Shown: positions 1 to 11,218 of the stretch, piece after piece
Position numbering within the stretch: position 1 is the stretch's first letter
How the letters are laid out: each line of letters starts with the position of its first letter
NCBI GenBank assembly: GCA_002104935.1
Contig: MCGT01000023.1
Span: 124,001 to 188,000 of the forward strand
Origin: Hesseltinella vesiculosa
Taxonomy: Eukaryota; Mucoromycota; Mucoromycetes; Mucorales; Cunninghamellaceae
Direction of reading: 5' to 3'
DNA length: 64,000 bases
Translations under genes and position numbers: made by a program
Notes under the pieces: model-generated
What the model was told of the DNA's origin: nothing
Seen by the model: only the letters and a program-made list of their open reading frames with translations
Databases searched by the model: none

Positions 1-165
1 CGTCATCGGTCGAATCCGTCATGGAGGAGGTGAAACAGCTGAAAAGAAAAAGAGGAAAGGAAAGGGCGCCGTTTTTCTTTTTTCTTTTTTCTTTTTTATC
101 TCGTGCGTTTCTTTGCCTTCCATAACCAATGCAAAACCTGTGCAAGCATCGAACGTCGTTTTTAT

Positions 166-546
166 TCATTGCATAAAGACAGCCTCAATATTGTTTCCTT
201 CGAGGTCATGAACGAATGCGGCATAGTACTCAGCTACAGACGAGTACTCGGGCCGTACGCCAGGTTTGCCGTTGCAAGTGGCTCCAAGTGACAATGCTTT
301 GTCATAAAAAGCATCCACTTGTTCCTTGGACTTGGCAACAAACGCCACATGCACATTCTTACTTACTCTTTCCTCGGCGGTGCCTTGAATACCAAAACTG
401 AAACCAGCCCAGCCACAGTAGATATCTGGAATATCCAAGCACTTTTCCCGCCCGAGGATTTGCATGAGCTCTTCGTAAAATGCCTTGCTCTTGTTAAAGT
501 TGCTCACATTCAAACCAATATGCGATACTGCAGACTCAAACACCAT
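166..546 (-). CDS. VOC-superfamily (glyoxalase/dioxygenase-fold) protein
   Basis: A single-exon reading frame of 126 residues, starting at the ATG at 546 (a TTG lies nine bases upstream in frame) and ending at TGA 168-166. The sequence has the vicinal-oxygen-chelate pattern: an opening beta strand HIGLNV near residue 9, FYEELM, a central VHVAF strand and a closing strand NIEAVF. The two histidines and the glutamate in these strands are the usual metal-ligand positions in small glyoxalase-like proteins. Family members act on small metabolites or act as antibiotic-binding proteins; the substrate cannot be read here. The length is typical of a one-domain VOC protein. It lies at the left window edge and faces away from the next gene. 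Confidence in the fold is high; confidence in any enzymatic role is low. Confidence 0.85.
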   Translation of the reverse strand: MVFESAVSHIGLNVSNFNKSKAFYEELMQILGREKCLDIPDIYCGWAGFSFGIQGTAEERVSKNVHVAFVAKSKEQVDAFYDKALSLGATCNGKPGVRPEYSSVAEYYAAFVHDLEGNNIEAVFMQ

Positions 547-1020
547 GATATACAAAAGCGAAGATTGGAAAGAGGAAATGGGGAAAAGGTTTCAGCCCAG
601 TATTTACCTTTTTAACAGGGTTCAACAGCTGCGGCGGCGAGAACAAGCACGCACGAGCGAAGATTTCCCACACTTTTTTTTTGCATGAGCACCCATGCTC
701 TGGTGTGTGAGGTAGGCGGTTCCTGCAAAATCAGGTCTATTTTTAAACGATTTTTTTTTGCTAAACTTCGCATAAGGAGAAGTGTTGACACCTCATATAC
801 AAGGCTTTTGCTAGTGGCTAGCATCCTACCTCAGCAAGCACTAGCTGTATGTGCAAATGATTGGACGAATCTGAAGAGGTTATATTTTTGATGAAAATTC
901 ACGATTTTTGGCCTGGTCGCCTGAGCAGACAGGCCCATTGTATTTTGCAAAAATGAAATGGCTCTACTGCAGTTTTGAATGAATGAATCAGCCTTCATTT
1001 TTGCATGGTATCATGCTCTA

Positions 1021-1140
1021 ATGAAACACGTGGATGGTGAAAAAATCATGTCGATCTATGAAAATTGCCCAGCCAATTTGGGTCTCCAGAGAATTTTGGG
1101 ACCTCCTCTTCCCCAGCCAAAAAAAAAAAAATTGCCAGCT
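1021..1140 (-). repeat. Decayed copy D of the foldback-repeat family
   Basis: Read on the minus strand, this segment carries the family's landmarks in order: a T-run followed by GGCTGG, a GGAGG...CC(A)AAA block, TTGGCTGGG, a GATCGAC...TGATTTTTTCA block and a CACCAT-like end. The same order is seen at 23.9-24.1 kb and 22.4-22.6 kb. Spacing is conserved but many bases differ, so the copy is old. No coding potential. Confidence 0.55.
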
Positions 1141-1369
1141 AAAAAAATACAGTTCAATGTCCGACATAGCCCACTTTTTCATTATTGTGAAAAAAAGGGT
1201 GCCAGTGAAAAAGGATGGCACTCCAGGGAAGATTCTTCAAGGATGGCGCAGAGAGTTTCATAGACGGATTGAAGAACGTGAATGCATCATTGGAAATAAA
1301 GAAAAATGTGGAAGAATGCGGAGGATCAAGCCAATGCCAATGCGCTGAGGATGGGCTGTACGCCAATCA

Positions 1370-1712
1370 CATCTTTGGCTCTTTATCTGCGTGTCGTCTA
1401 TTCGCTCAGCAAGTGACGGTGCGACATGCAAACGAAATAGCCATGCACAGGATCTGTTCTGTCATTCTCAACTTTGTTCATCCTCTGTAAAAAAAAAAAA
1501 AGTGCTTCAGAATAAAAAAAATAGATGGCGTGTTCCCATAGCTTTCTGCTTATGAGCAGGTCTTTCTCTATGCCTCACCTGTTTGGTACATAAATTCAAG
1601 GTGGTTGAGAAGGCTTCAGCTGAAAGAAGAAGTGCAACTTTTTTACTGCAAGCGGATCAATTTAGTTTGTTTAGTGAGGCATTTGCATCTGACTTTTTGA
1701 CTGGCAGCGCTA
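1370..1712. repeat. Dispersed direct repeat, copy R1 (pair with 5950-6262)
   Basis: Diverged similarity to 5950-6262 in the same orientation. Shared blocks in order are CATCCTC-GTAAAAAAAA, a GTGCTT block, CCATAGC-T-CTG, a TGTCTCGCC-like block, TGGTACATA followed by ATCCAAGGTGGT (one mismatch here), GAAAGAAG, and finally CAACTGACTTTTT (CATCTGACTTTTT here). No intact reading frame crosses it, so it is probably a remnant of a mobile element or an old duplication. Confidence 0.6.
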
Positions 1713-1734
1713 TTTTTCTAGGTGTTCAAAAGAT

Positions 1735-1860
1735 TCGTTTTTTTTTTGGGTCGTGGCACCTTTCCCCTCTTGCCTTTTTTATCTTTTTTTTTTTTTATTC
1801 TCCTTTTTTTTCCTCTCTCTCATTTTTTCTCTTTCTTTCTCCCTTTGTCACTGGCTTTTC
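1735..1860 (+). promoter_or_regulatory. Pyrimidine-rich tract upstream of the CLIP-170-like gene
   Basis: The coding strand is almost wholly C and T for about 120 bases, ending some 90 bases before the ATG at 1951. CT-rich tracts directly upstream of start codons are common core-promoter features in fungi. No TATA box is obvious. The functional role is inference. Confidence 0.4.
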
Positions 1861-1950
1861 TCGCATGATATGTCCAAACTTCCTCGAACACCATTTGACC
1901 TTCGCTTTACAAAGAAACGGCAAGAAAACCACCTGATCAGCGCTTCAGCC

Positions 1951-3235
1951 ATGTCTTTACCCACACAAGCTTCTTTGGCCATGGACGATGATTCCCCAAG
2001 GGTTGGTGATCGCGTGCTTGTGGCAGGCAAAAACTTGGTTGGCACCCTGCGTTATCTTGGTCCTACCGAATTCAAACCTGGCATCTGGGCTGGTATCGAG
2101 CTGGAGGAAATTGGCACTGGCAAAAACAACGGCTCGGTTCACGAGTAAGTGACGACCAGAAATTTCATTAAAACCTGAAAAAGTTTGGGTTACTTAAAAC
2201 CGTCTGTGTCCACCTTTTTTTAGTGTCACCTATTTCACCTGTCCAGATACCACGGGGATCTTTGTACTCGCATCAAAAATAGCATTGATCAGTCGAGCTA
2301 TTGAGAACACCCCCATTGTGAAAAAGTCATTTTATTCCCTGCCATCGAAATCCACTTCGTTTTTGAAGCGACGATCCCAAACCAAACAGCGAGTGGCAAG
2401 TCCGCCTGCTGAACAACTGCAGCTTATCTGTGACCAGCAACGCCAGCAAATCCTTGATTTGGAACAGAAGATCCTGGCCATGCAGCTTGCTGATGATGAT
2501 AAGAAGAAACAAATCGCAGACGCCAAAGCCCAGCTTGGCTGGGAACAACATCGACTCTATGAAGTGCGCAAGGAAAAAGACCAGCTGCAACTCCAAGTCC
2601 AACAGTGGCAGCAAAAATCCGAGCAAAACGTCAGAAACTGGGATATCTCCAAATCGCACCATCGAAAAGAGGTGGCCCAGCTGCTGGAGCAGCAGACTCA
2701 GCTGATCCGAGAATTGCAAACCGAGCGATCGCAGGTCGACCAGCTCAAAGAATCCCTGGCCAACCTCACACAAGCCTGCCAGCCTCTCGTCTTGCACAAA
2801 GCACTTTCCACCCCCGCATCAACACAAAGCCTGCAAGATCAGCTAGAACAGCTCCCTGATCGTGTGCAACGGCTGGCCGATCAAGCCCACCAGCGCTTTG
2901 AAACCGAACGCCAACAACGGCGCGTCATTCATGACCTTCGCCGAGACATCACCCATCTTGAAACCCTCATTGACACCAGCGTTGGCAAGGAATCCGACCT
3001 CTTGGACAGTCTCGACCGAGAGCGACAATACAACAAGCAGCTCGTCCATGAACTCAAACACGTCCGCCAGCTCATCAAGCCTTCTTCTTCAGATTCAGAG
3101 GAAGACGACTTGGACCCTTTGCCTCCTTACTGCGAGATCTGTGAATTGGTCGGCCACGACCTGATGTCCTGCAAGCAGATTGACATGTTGCCAACTCCTG
3201 AAACAAAATCCCTGGATTCACCCATCATGGTATGA
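1951..3235 (+). CDS. CAP-Gly microtubule plus-end protein, CLIP-170/Bik1/Tip1 type
   Basis: Two exons (1951-2144, 2224-3235) joined by a GT-AG intron of 79 nt give 401 residues. The CAP-Gly domain spans residues 17-85 and has the GKNNGSVHD motif, the tubulin and EEY/F-tail binding groove, split by the intron inside the final Asp codon. A long Gln- and Leu-rich coiled coil follows (about 120-355), typical of dimerising plus-end tracking proteins. The C-terminus has a single CCHC zinc knuckle (C368, C371, H376, C381; spacing CX2CX4HX4C) preceded by an acidic serine stretch, as in CLIP-170 and Bik1. Domain order therefore identifies the CLIP-170 branch rather than tubulin cofactors or dynactin p150. 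Role: microtubule plus-end dynamics and dynein recruitment, by family. An in-frame ATG at 1981 is a possible alternative start. Confidence 0.9.
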
Positions 3236-4754
3236 CCATCCCACCCCCCCCCTCTCCAGTCACTCTCCCTCTGACCCTATTTTTTTTTTTTTCGTCGCAT
3301 GTTTTAGGCTTTATCTCCTATTCGATCTGCAATGATACCATCTTTGTGATTCTGGAAAATAATCACAAACTATTATTATATCCATCCTTTATTTTTGACA
3401 GTTCGTCATCTGATATTGATATTGTACTTTTTTAATTTTTGTGGCTATCCCATCTTTCTGATTTTTCATAATTCATCTTTTTTTTTTTCTAAAAAAACTT
3501 ATCATCGCTGCTTAAAATAAATGTAGAACTCCTCATTGAACTTTAATGAACCTTCCTGGCCTTGTGTCACGACCGATTGTTTTCTTTGGCAGATGCCTCT
3601 TTACTTGATTTAGGAGTAAGAAGATGTCATTGTGCAACCGTACATTTCCCATCAGGTTCAAGTTGGAAAATGATCATCAAAAATAGACAAGGTTTGTTTA
3701 TTCTATCAACGTCAAACCTCGTTATTTGCATTTGATTAGGCTAGATCCCAGCACATACCCTCTCATTGTTTCGTTTCACTGGGGCAAATCCGGTTTAAAG
3801 GCATGAATATAGACAGAGGCTTCGTGGTATTTTCATGCGCTATTCTTCTGTTTGAGCCTTTCAGTCTCTTTTATCTTCTTCTTTTGGGGAGCAGAATCAC
3901 CAAACAATGCCGGGCGAAAGAAAAAAAATAAGATAAAAAAACCCTCAAATCTACACGCGTGCACACGGACAGTCGCTGCAAAGTGACACAGCGCAACAAA
4001 AAAAAAAAAATAAGCTCACAACGTGTCCGTTTGTCCCACTACCCTGCAGGAAAAAATCGACGATTTGATTCGAGGGGTCCATGCATTGTCAAGCTGACCG
4101 CTGTCATTCTCCTTTCTTTTTTATTATATGCGTTGGCATCTTGGACGCGTGACGAAGGCACTACTTAGTTTCATTTTTGCCTTTAGCATTCCCACCTTGT
4201 TCCATGACATCAGGCCCCAAAAAAGAAAGTTGACCAGCTTTGTCATTCTACACTTCCAGAAGCAGAGACCCATGCAGACAAATGCTTGGCATTGTCGGGC
4301 TATCCAGCCGTTGAGGTACAATTGCGTATTTCATATGGTCTAAGATACTTTGAGCCACATGGCGGCGGAGAACTCGTATCAACGGGCAGCATCAGACTTG
4401 CTTACCGCTGGAATCCAATTTCCACGGATTTGGCGCACTGGATTTTTTTTTTTTTTGAACGGGTGGCCCTTGAATGACACCATCTTCACCACCTGCATTA
4501 GATGCCGTGATCCTTGCAGTTTCTGCGGGTGGTTGCCATTGCTGCTAGTTTCTGGTTGTCTGCTGGGCTCTGGGCCAATCATGCTTCGCCATACTTTGCG
4601 ATGGCTTCCATTTCACAGCATCATGAAGCGCGCCGGAAAAATCTGACAGCCTATTTTCTTATGTAGTCCACATCACTATTGTACAAGAGAACGGTGAGCT
4701 TATCACCAGCATTGGCTTTTCACATGCTCTGGCTGCTTCGTAATATCAGAAGCC

Positions 4755-4900
4755 GATAGAGGAGGTTGAATTTTTTTTTTTGAACTGGAGATCGCCCGGG
4801 AGATCGGAGGCTCCAAATCGGCAACGATGTGGACCCATGGCCGATCGACCTGATTTTTTTCAGCTTCAACCCCCGCCAGTGAGTAACAGCACCCGTGCAT
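4755..4900 (+). repeat. Decayed copy C of the foldback-repeat family
   Basis: Contains a T-run, GATCGCC-GGG, ATCGGAGGC-CCAAA, GGCCGATCGACCTGATTTTTTTCAGC and a CGCCAG-like end, in the order seen in the intact foldback at 50.4 kb. The match is strongest over the ATCGGAGG and CGATC-ACCTGATT blocks. No coding potential. Confidence 0.5.
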
Positions 4901-5949
4901 ACCATCCAAGCCCAAAGGCGGTGGGGCGTTTTCCTGGCATCTTCTCTCCAGGCAACGCGCCGATCAACGTGAAGGATCTGAAAGAGAAAAATAAATTAGC
5001 ACCCACGTTCCTTATTTGGTTCCCCCTTTGTTGATGAGATCCGAGACGGCAAACGCGTCCTTTTTTCTCAAAAAGTCCATAGCCAAGCCATCGATGTAAG
5101 ATGTACATGCGCTGGCAAGCATGGCCCAAAAGTAACTGCTCAGAATTTATGCAGGTGGTGGAAAGGAAGACTGTGGTCATCGGCAGGCATGCTATTGGCT
5201 GCCCTGTCGAATGGATTCAATGTTGCGTTTCACAAAGTGCTTGACCAGGTGTTGACGGTATCTTCAAAGATTTTTTTTATGGTGTAGCGCAAACGGTATC
5301 AGTTCTTGGATGCAATCCTTCTTATTGCCATGGATGGAAAAGTCACAGAAGGCTGGCAAGCGAGTAGTGTCCTATTCCCAGAGCATCAGGACGTTGTTCC
5401 TCTTCTCAGTGGCGCCGTGTCGCCACCATCCGTCATCGTGGTCGTGCTGTTCCTGTTGTTGGGCACGTCGTCGTGAAGTCGCCAACTCCCTGTCTTCCAA
5501 GAATAGGTAATGAAAAGCCGTGCAAGAAGCTTGAAGAATGATGACTTGCCTTCCTATTGAATTTTTGCTCGTGGCCAAGGTTGATTTAAAAGATCGAGCA
5601 AACCCAGGAGGAAAAATTTTTCACAGATGGCGCAGAGAAAGAAACAAAAAAAAAAAGCATAGAGAGTCAGTGAGCATAAAAAAAAAGCAGACCATTCACG
5701 CGTGCTCGGAAGATCAAACCTTTGTCGAGGCCAGTGAGAATGTGCATCAATGACAGCCGTGAATATAAAACAGCTCGCATCAAAGCTAAAGGCATCATCT
5801 CTACCATTTTACTCTACTTCTTGGATAAAGCTTACAAACGTTGGTCATGGGAAGTACCGGTAAAGGGGCTACTTCAACGTGTTTACCATCTACCAAATCA
5901 AAGCGCTCGGTTCTCCAAACGCTCTGGCCAGTAAGAGCCAAATAATCCC

Positions 5950-6262
5950 ACCCCGTAAAGTCTGCCCACAACGTTGTACTCAGCAATGAAAAAGCCTTTG
6001 TGCCATCAAAACAGACTTGTCTGCGATATGTATTCCTCGGCCATCCTCCGTAAAAAAAAATGCTGCAGACAGAAAAAAAAAAAAAGAGTGCTTATCCATA
6101 GCATGCTGTTGATGTCATGCACATGTCTTTTCTTTATGTCTCGCCATGTATGGTACATACATCCAAGGTGGTAGGATTCTTAGCTGTCGAAAGAAGCGAC
6201 CACTTTAACAGGTCGATCACTAAGCTTAGTAACATGTTTGCAACTGACTTTTTCATTGGCCA
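5950..6262. repeat. Dispersed direct repeat, copy R2 (pair with 1370-1712)
   Basis: Carries the shared blocks listed for 1370-1712 in the same order and orientation, including TGGTACATACATCCAAGGTG and CAACTGACTTTTTCATTGG. Similarity is interrupted by small gaps and different A-run lengths. No open frame of note. Confidence 0.6.
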
Positions 6263-7041
6263 CCCGTGAATTTGCCGATTACCGAAAAATGTTCCACACG
6301 ATTATTTTTTTTTGCATTGTTGCCTGGGAAACTGCTTCTTGTGTCATCATTTGTCATCGTCCTATCAATTCCCGTCAAATCTGCAAGGAAGTCCACCATT
6401 CATTGCCATGGTCTTTCCTGATTAAGGTCAAATCGGTAGAATATTTGCACCATTGCCATTGGACGCCGTTCCATTTCTTTGGGACGCAGGTGTGCAAGCA
6501 TAGGGAAGAGAGCAAGATGTCTTTATTAAAGAAATATCTATGGATTAAATGGTGCTATGAACGAAAACCAGCTACGTGTAAAAAAAGGGGTCTGAGTTAG
6601 AGCTGCACCTGTTTGATACAATTGCATTGCAAGGATTTCGGTTTGCTTATCATGCAGCTGACAAGCAGTAATATAAGGACTTGTACAAGAGCATGGGCAA
6701 CTTCGTTAGTGATAAGGAGACAATCGAAAACATGACCGCGTCTGTAAATAATAGGTGAGAAACAAAGGTATTTCAAAATAAAATCTTTGGCACTTGCTGA
6801 AAATAACCTTCTCCCAAGGCTCCATGACATATGCTGCAGTGATCAGCTCATATTGATAAATGATACGCTTAACATGAGACGAAATGGACTGCAGTGATTT
6901 GGAAGACATGGTAGTGAAAAACAATGGTGGTTGCAAAATATGAAAAAATAATAAAAAATAATAATAAAAAAAAAAGTCGCATGTTTTATGTATGGATGTC
7001 CCATGTGTCAACGGCAAAATCGGCACCGTCCATCTTTTATT

Positions 7042-10000
7042 TCATTCTTTTTGACGCTGTGCCACGCTCGCTAGCCAGTCCTGGCGCCAGGTTTCCGGTT
7101 CATCCGCCACGCAAGCAGCCCAGAAATACCCGCTTTCGGTATGCCGACGGCCCATTAGATTTGCTGCCTGTTTCTGCCAGCCAGGGAGTTGGGCTTGGAT
7201 GTAGCTATGGAATGGACAGGCTCGTTAGCCTCACGCTGTTTTTAACTCAAGGCTTACCAAAGAGATGCCAGCTCTTCATGCCCCTGTCCTTGGAGTGAAG
7301 TGGCCCACTCCGAGAGCAGCTGGGAAAACAGTTGCACGTCATTGGCTAACCGTAGCTTGGCGACGATGATTGCTTCCCTGATGAAAACAAAAATAAGACA
7401 GTCAGTGCCTATGTAGAATCCGCCACTTTTTACATAATCAATCCAGCTTCTTGGTACACTTTGATTGCCTCATACACCTTGGAGCAGGCTAAGAAGCAGC
7501 TGACGGCAAGATGGTGCTGGTTATTTGCTTTTAGCTTGATAGCCTGTTCTTCCATCATAGCAAGCCAGACTTGTTTGCCCGCTATAGGAAATAAAAAGCG
7601 GAGAGCATGAGGCTATGACAAATTCTTACCCCACACATTTTTTTTTTTTTTTACCAGACGGGCTGAGAGCCAGGGCCACCCAATCTAGCAAGGCCATGCC
7701 GTTTTCACTCGCATGGGAGCCCAAGTCTTGGAAATGGCTTTGAATCATTTCCAGAGCAAGCTTCCGGTCTTCATTAGCGTGATGCTGCCATCGGTGCGAA
7801 TTTTCCTGCTTCTCCATCGATTGCAGTTGCTCCACTGATGCCAAAAAAAAAAAAAAAGATTGGATCGGCAAATTCGATATTACTTTTCTCCTTTTATCCT
7901 GCGTACTACCTTCCAACCCCAAGAGTTGTCGCACATCGCTCTTGTCGCCCATGATCAGCAGAGCATGGTCTGGTATAGCTAATGGGGCATCCAGGGCTGG
8001 TAAGCGGCTGTATTCAAGGATCGGATCGTCCACCTCGACAGCCTGCAGCAATTGGTCGATCGAGGCTGTGGTGTCCTGTTCCCCGGTCAAGCGGCAAGCT
8101 GTCAAATAACAGAGCTGTTGTAACGTTGGTATATCATAGGAGATGGGGCTAAGCTTTCGCACGAGGCTCCGGGTGGTTGGCAAGACTGCAGGCAACGATG
8201 CCTCTTTCTTTTGCTTTTTCGTGGGTCGAGGCAGGTCCTCTTGGTCGTTCTGCATACCATGCTGCTGAGATGATTGCTTCTTTTGCCGCTTCAGACGATG
8301 CCGTTCTTGGTTGTTGGTGTTTCTTATAAATTCTAAAGGAACCGAACAAGACGATCAGCCACCGTGCTTTACATTTCCATCAGCCTGCGCTACCTAGGTC
8401 CGCCATGCTGTCGACGGTGTGACCTTGCCAGTGCCAGAGGTAGACGCACTTGTCTTCGCCTCCGCTCAAGAGCACATCGTGCTCCAAACAGTGCCAATGG
8501 ACGCACAGGGCATGGAAGCGGTGTTTAGGGAAGCAGGCCAGCAGCTGCGGCTCTGGCGTCACATCCCACACGAGCACAAGGCCATCCAAACCAGACGACG
8601 CAACAAGCCATTTGTCCTTGTGGTAGCTCCATTTCACATCAGATACTTTGTTGTTATGGCCAAGCAAACTGCAAAATGGAGTGGTGGTCTCGGCTGGCAA
8701 ATCTACAGGGAGCACCGATGGAGGAGGTGAGCCTCTTTCCATTAGACTCGGTGAAGTCCATGTTACCTTGGTCTTTCTGTTGGCTGGCGGTAACTTGATG
8801 GATGGCAATAGACCCATCTTTGCTGCCTGTGGCAAGAAGGTAAGTGCCGTTTTCAAAGTCTATCAAACAAAGGAATGGAAGTGAGACAAGCCCTGACCGT
8901 CGGGGATGCGTTACCTTTCCAATCCATGCAGGTGATCGGCTTGCGTTGGCAGATGGATGCGTAGCAAATGGTGAGGTCGGTCAAGCGGTAGGCTTCGACG
9001 GAGCCATCGCTGTAACCCAAGGCCAGGCAGTGGCCGTTGCTTGCAATACAGGTCGGTTCGGTGGTCTTGGAGGCTCTCTGCCTGGCCCATTCCGAGTTGA
9101 TCTTGTTCAGGAGTTGGATGCCGTCGATGGGGGTTTGTCGCGGCCGTGCAAGGGACCGAATCAGAATACCTTGTCGGCCGCCGCATGATGCGAGCAAATC
9201 GCCAGACCATGGGTGCTGCAAGGTACTGTTGTCAAGCTGGTCTCCGTGTGGCATGGTGGTCATGTCGGTCGCTGCCGGGCTCCCATTTCCCGAGCTTGTG
9301 GGAGCAAGATCGTCGGCGTGCTGTTCCAGTGCCTGCCATTTTTCCAATGTAGCAGATAAAGAGGGACCTAGCCAAGCAAGGGATGCAGAGGTATCTGGGT
9401 ATAGGCTGTGGTGCATTTGGAACAAAACTGTCTTGTTGTTGTTGATATCATAGATGCCAACATGGCCATACTCGGTTGAGAACGCCAGCTGTTCCTCACT
9501 TGTTGGGTGCCAGGCTAATTTGCAGATCTGGCCTTGAAGACCTCGCCACAGCACAATGGAAGCATACGGGTTGAAGGTCTGGGCGTTCTTTTTAGCCTTG
9601 CGTTTGTTCTTGGTATTAAGTTTCTGGCGCAGACGGTCGGTGTCGAGATGCAGTTGCTTCCAGATCTTGATGTTTCCTTCGCCCAAGCCGATCGCAGCTT
9701 CCAAGGGGTGCAAGGGAGAAATTGCAATGGAATGGATATACCCATTATGAGTTTTGATGGCCATGATTGGTTCGCTGCCTTTCCATAGGATCATCTAGAC
9801 GATCAAGTGTGAAAAAAGAGGATGGGTGAGTGGTTTGCCGTTTCAGTTTCTTTTTTTTTTTTTTTTTTACCTGCTTATCTAAAGAGGTGGTGACAAATAT
9901 GTCTTGGTCGTCTACACGGTCAAGCTTGCAAAAGCTAAACACGGGGCGGGAGTGGGCATAGATGTTGGTTTTAGATTTGATTTCACGAACGCGGTCGTTG

Positions 10001-11060
10001 GCAACGATAAACGAGCACACGTGGCCCCTACAACGAGGAAGACAAAGGGAGATGAGAGTGGGGTTCAAACCGGATTTGAGACACGTGCATATGGCTAGAG
10101 ATGACCAGGATGTCGCCATTTTTGGTCGATTTTGTCCAAAGCAGGGCGACCCAAAGTTTGGACTTGCTGGTGTCCACATGGGCAGGAGGGTTGGGGAGGC
10201 GGATGGTTGTGGCAACGTCTTGGGTAGCCATGGACCAGACCAGCACGCTTTTGTTTCGTTTGCCGCTTACCGCAAGCATGGGCTTCTCGTCAGGGCCGAT
10301 GGGCTTCCAGGCAATGTCGTTGACGGAGTCGTTGGGTTGGCTGAATTGTCCGAGTTCTGTGAAGCGCAGGTTGCTGTCCAGGGTGCCAACAAGAATGATC
10401 CCGTTTTGGTACCTGGCAGATGCATGACAATGACATGAGGATTCTCGAAAGTGCTGGGTCGTTACACTTACCCAATAGCAATATAATCCAAGCCTTGATA
10501 TTCGATCACGTCCATGGCCATGACTTCTGACTTGATCAAGGTTTGCTCCGCGCGCTTTTTCCCGAACGCCTGCTGCACCACTATCAAACCTGCCTTGTCA
10601 CCTTTTATATGAAACAAACAAACGGGTCAGGACAGTGATGGTTGCTTTTTTTTTTTTACTCGTGTACCAGAAACAACCATCATTTCCTTGGCAAGCAGCT
10701 TCACAGCTTTGACACACACCTAAAAAGAAAGAGAGCTAGAGCACGTGTGCGTGTCGTTTTTCATACCTTGTGTCCAGGGAGGCTATTTAGGAGAGAGCCA
10801 TCCAGCAGATTGATGACGCGGAGAAAGGGATCTTGACCACCAACTACACAGTAGCGATCAACAACACTTATGGCTTCGATTTTATTCTGGGCAGCTTCGA
10901 TGGTACGTACAAAGTCAAAGCTGGATCGTTCCAAGACGACAAGTAGATGCTGAGTGGCATAAACAAAGTACTGATCGTTACAAGCTGTGTTGTAGGCTGT
11001 GTACCAATTGGGTGACGGGAGCAGTGCTCGAACAGTATGTGCTAATACGTTTGTATCCAT
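7042..11060 (-). CDS. GEMIN5: Gemin5-like WD40/TPR protein (SMN complex snRNA-binding subunit)
   Basis: Thirteen exons with consistent phases give 1096 residues from the ATG at 11060 to TGA 7044-7042. The N-terminus carries LLPSPNWY, a signature of Gemin5 just before its first propeller, followed by about 14 WD-type blades to residue ~750 (for example AIGYQNGI, LALGYSDGSVEAY, SGGEDKCVYLW). After a basic Lys-rich linker com KKQKKE, the last four exons form a helical TPR-like region with KVYEAI, EAIIVAKLRL and SEWATSLQGQGHEELA, matching the Gemin5 dimerisation domain. The protein ends there: the long C-terminal RNA-binding region of animal Gemin5 (about 1500 residues in human) is absent. Known role: recognises the Sm site and m7G cap of snRNAs and delivers them to the SMN complex. 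Shares a 158 bp divergent promoter with RRP40. One intron begins GTACACGAG inside a conserved VSGDKAG strand. Start upstream at a TTG is unlikely. Confidence 0.88.
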
Positions 11061-11218
11061 GCAGAATCTTGATCTTGCGAAAGCCAACGTGCAGGAAAGA
11101 GGGAAAAAAAAAAAAAAAAAAAAACCAGGACCTACTCCGCCAGTTTTAAATTTTTTTTTTTTCGCTCCTTGTGTTTTTCCAGTTTCCCTTTTGATCTCAA
11201 TATTTTATTTCATAGCAA
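11061..11218. promoter_or_regulatory. Divergent promoter between GEMIN5 and RRP40
   Basis: Only 158 bp separate the two ATG codons, so this must carry both core promoters and both 5' leaders. It has an A-run of about 20 near the GEMIN5 side, a T-run of about 12 in the middle and a CT-rich stretch before the RRP40 ATG. Paired poly(dA:dT) tracts are known nucleosome-excluding elements in fungi; their role here is inference. Confidence 0.5.

Larger units (their letters stand above)
3236..7041. other. Gene-poor region with decayed repeats
   Basis: No reading frame here joins across plausible splice sites into a recognisable protein on either strand. The stretch is rich in A and T runs and contains two repeat copies annotated separately (4755-4900 and 5950-6262). 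Short frames of 60-120 codons occur but lack motifs and run through homopolymers. Confidence 0.6.

Noticed and set aside
1..110. Open plus-strand frame with a Glu/Lys-rich coil (SVESVMEEVKQLKRKRGKER) at the left edge, possibly the 3' end of a truncated gene
   Set aside because: It runs into a T-rich stretch encoding poly-Phe, and no upstream sequence is available to test it. Too little to call.
7000..7300. Plus-strand frame of 124 codons over the last GEMIN5 exons
   Set aside because: It is the complement of the GEMIN5 C-terminal exons, which carry the conserved TPR-like sequence on the minus strand.
8703..8766. A 34-base intron in GEMIN5 ending GGAAAGAG
   Set aside because: A longer intron ending CCTGTAG at 8703 gives the correct phase and joins into DLPAETTTPF, with a more usual length of 64 bases.
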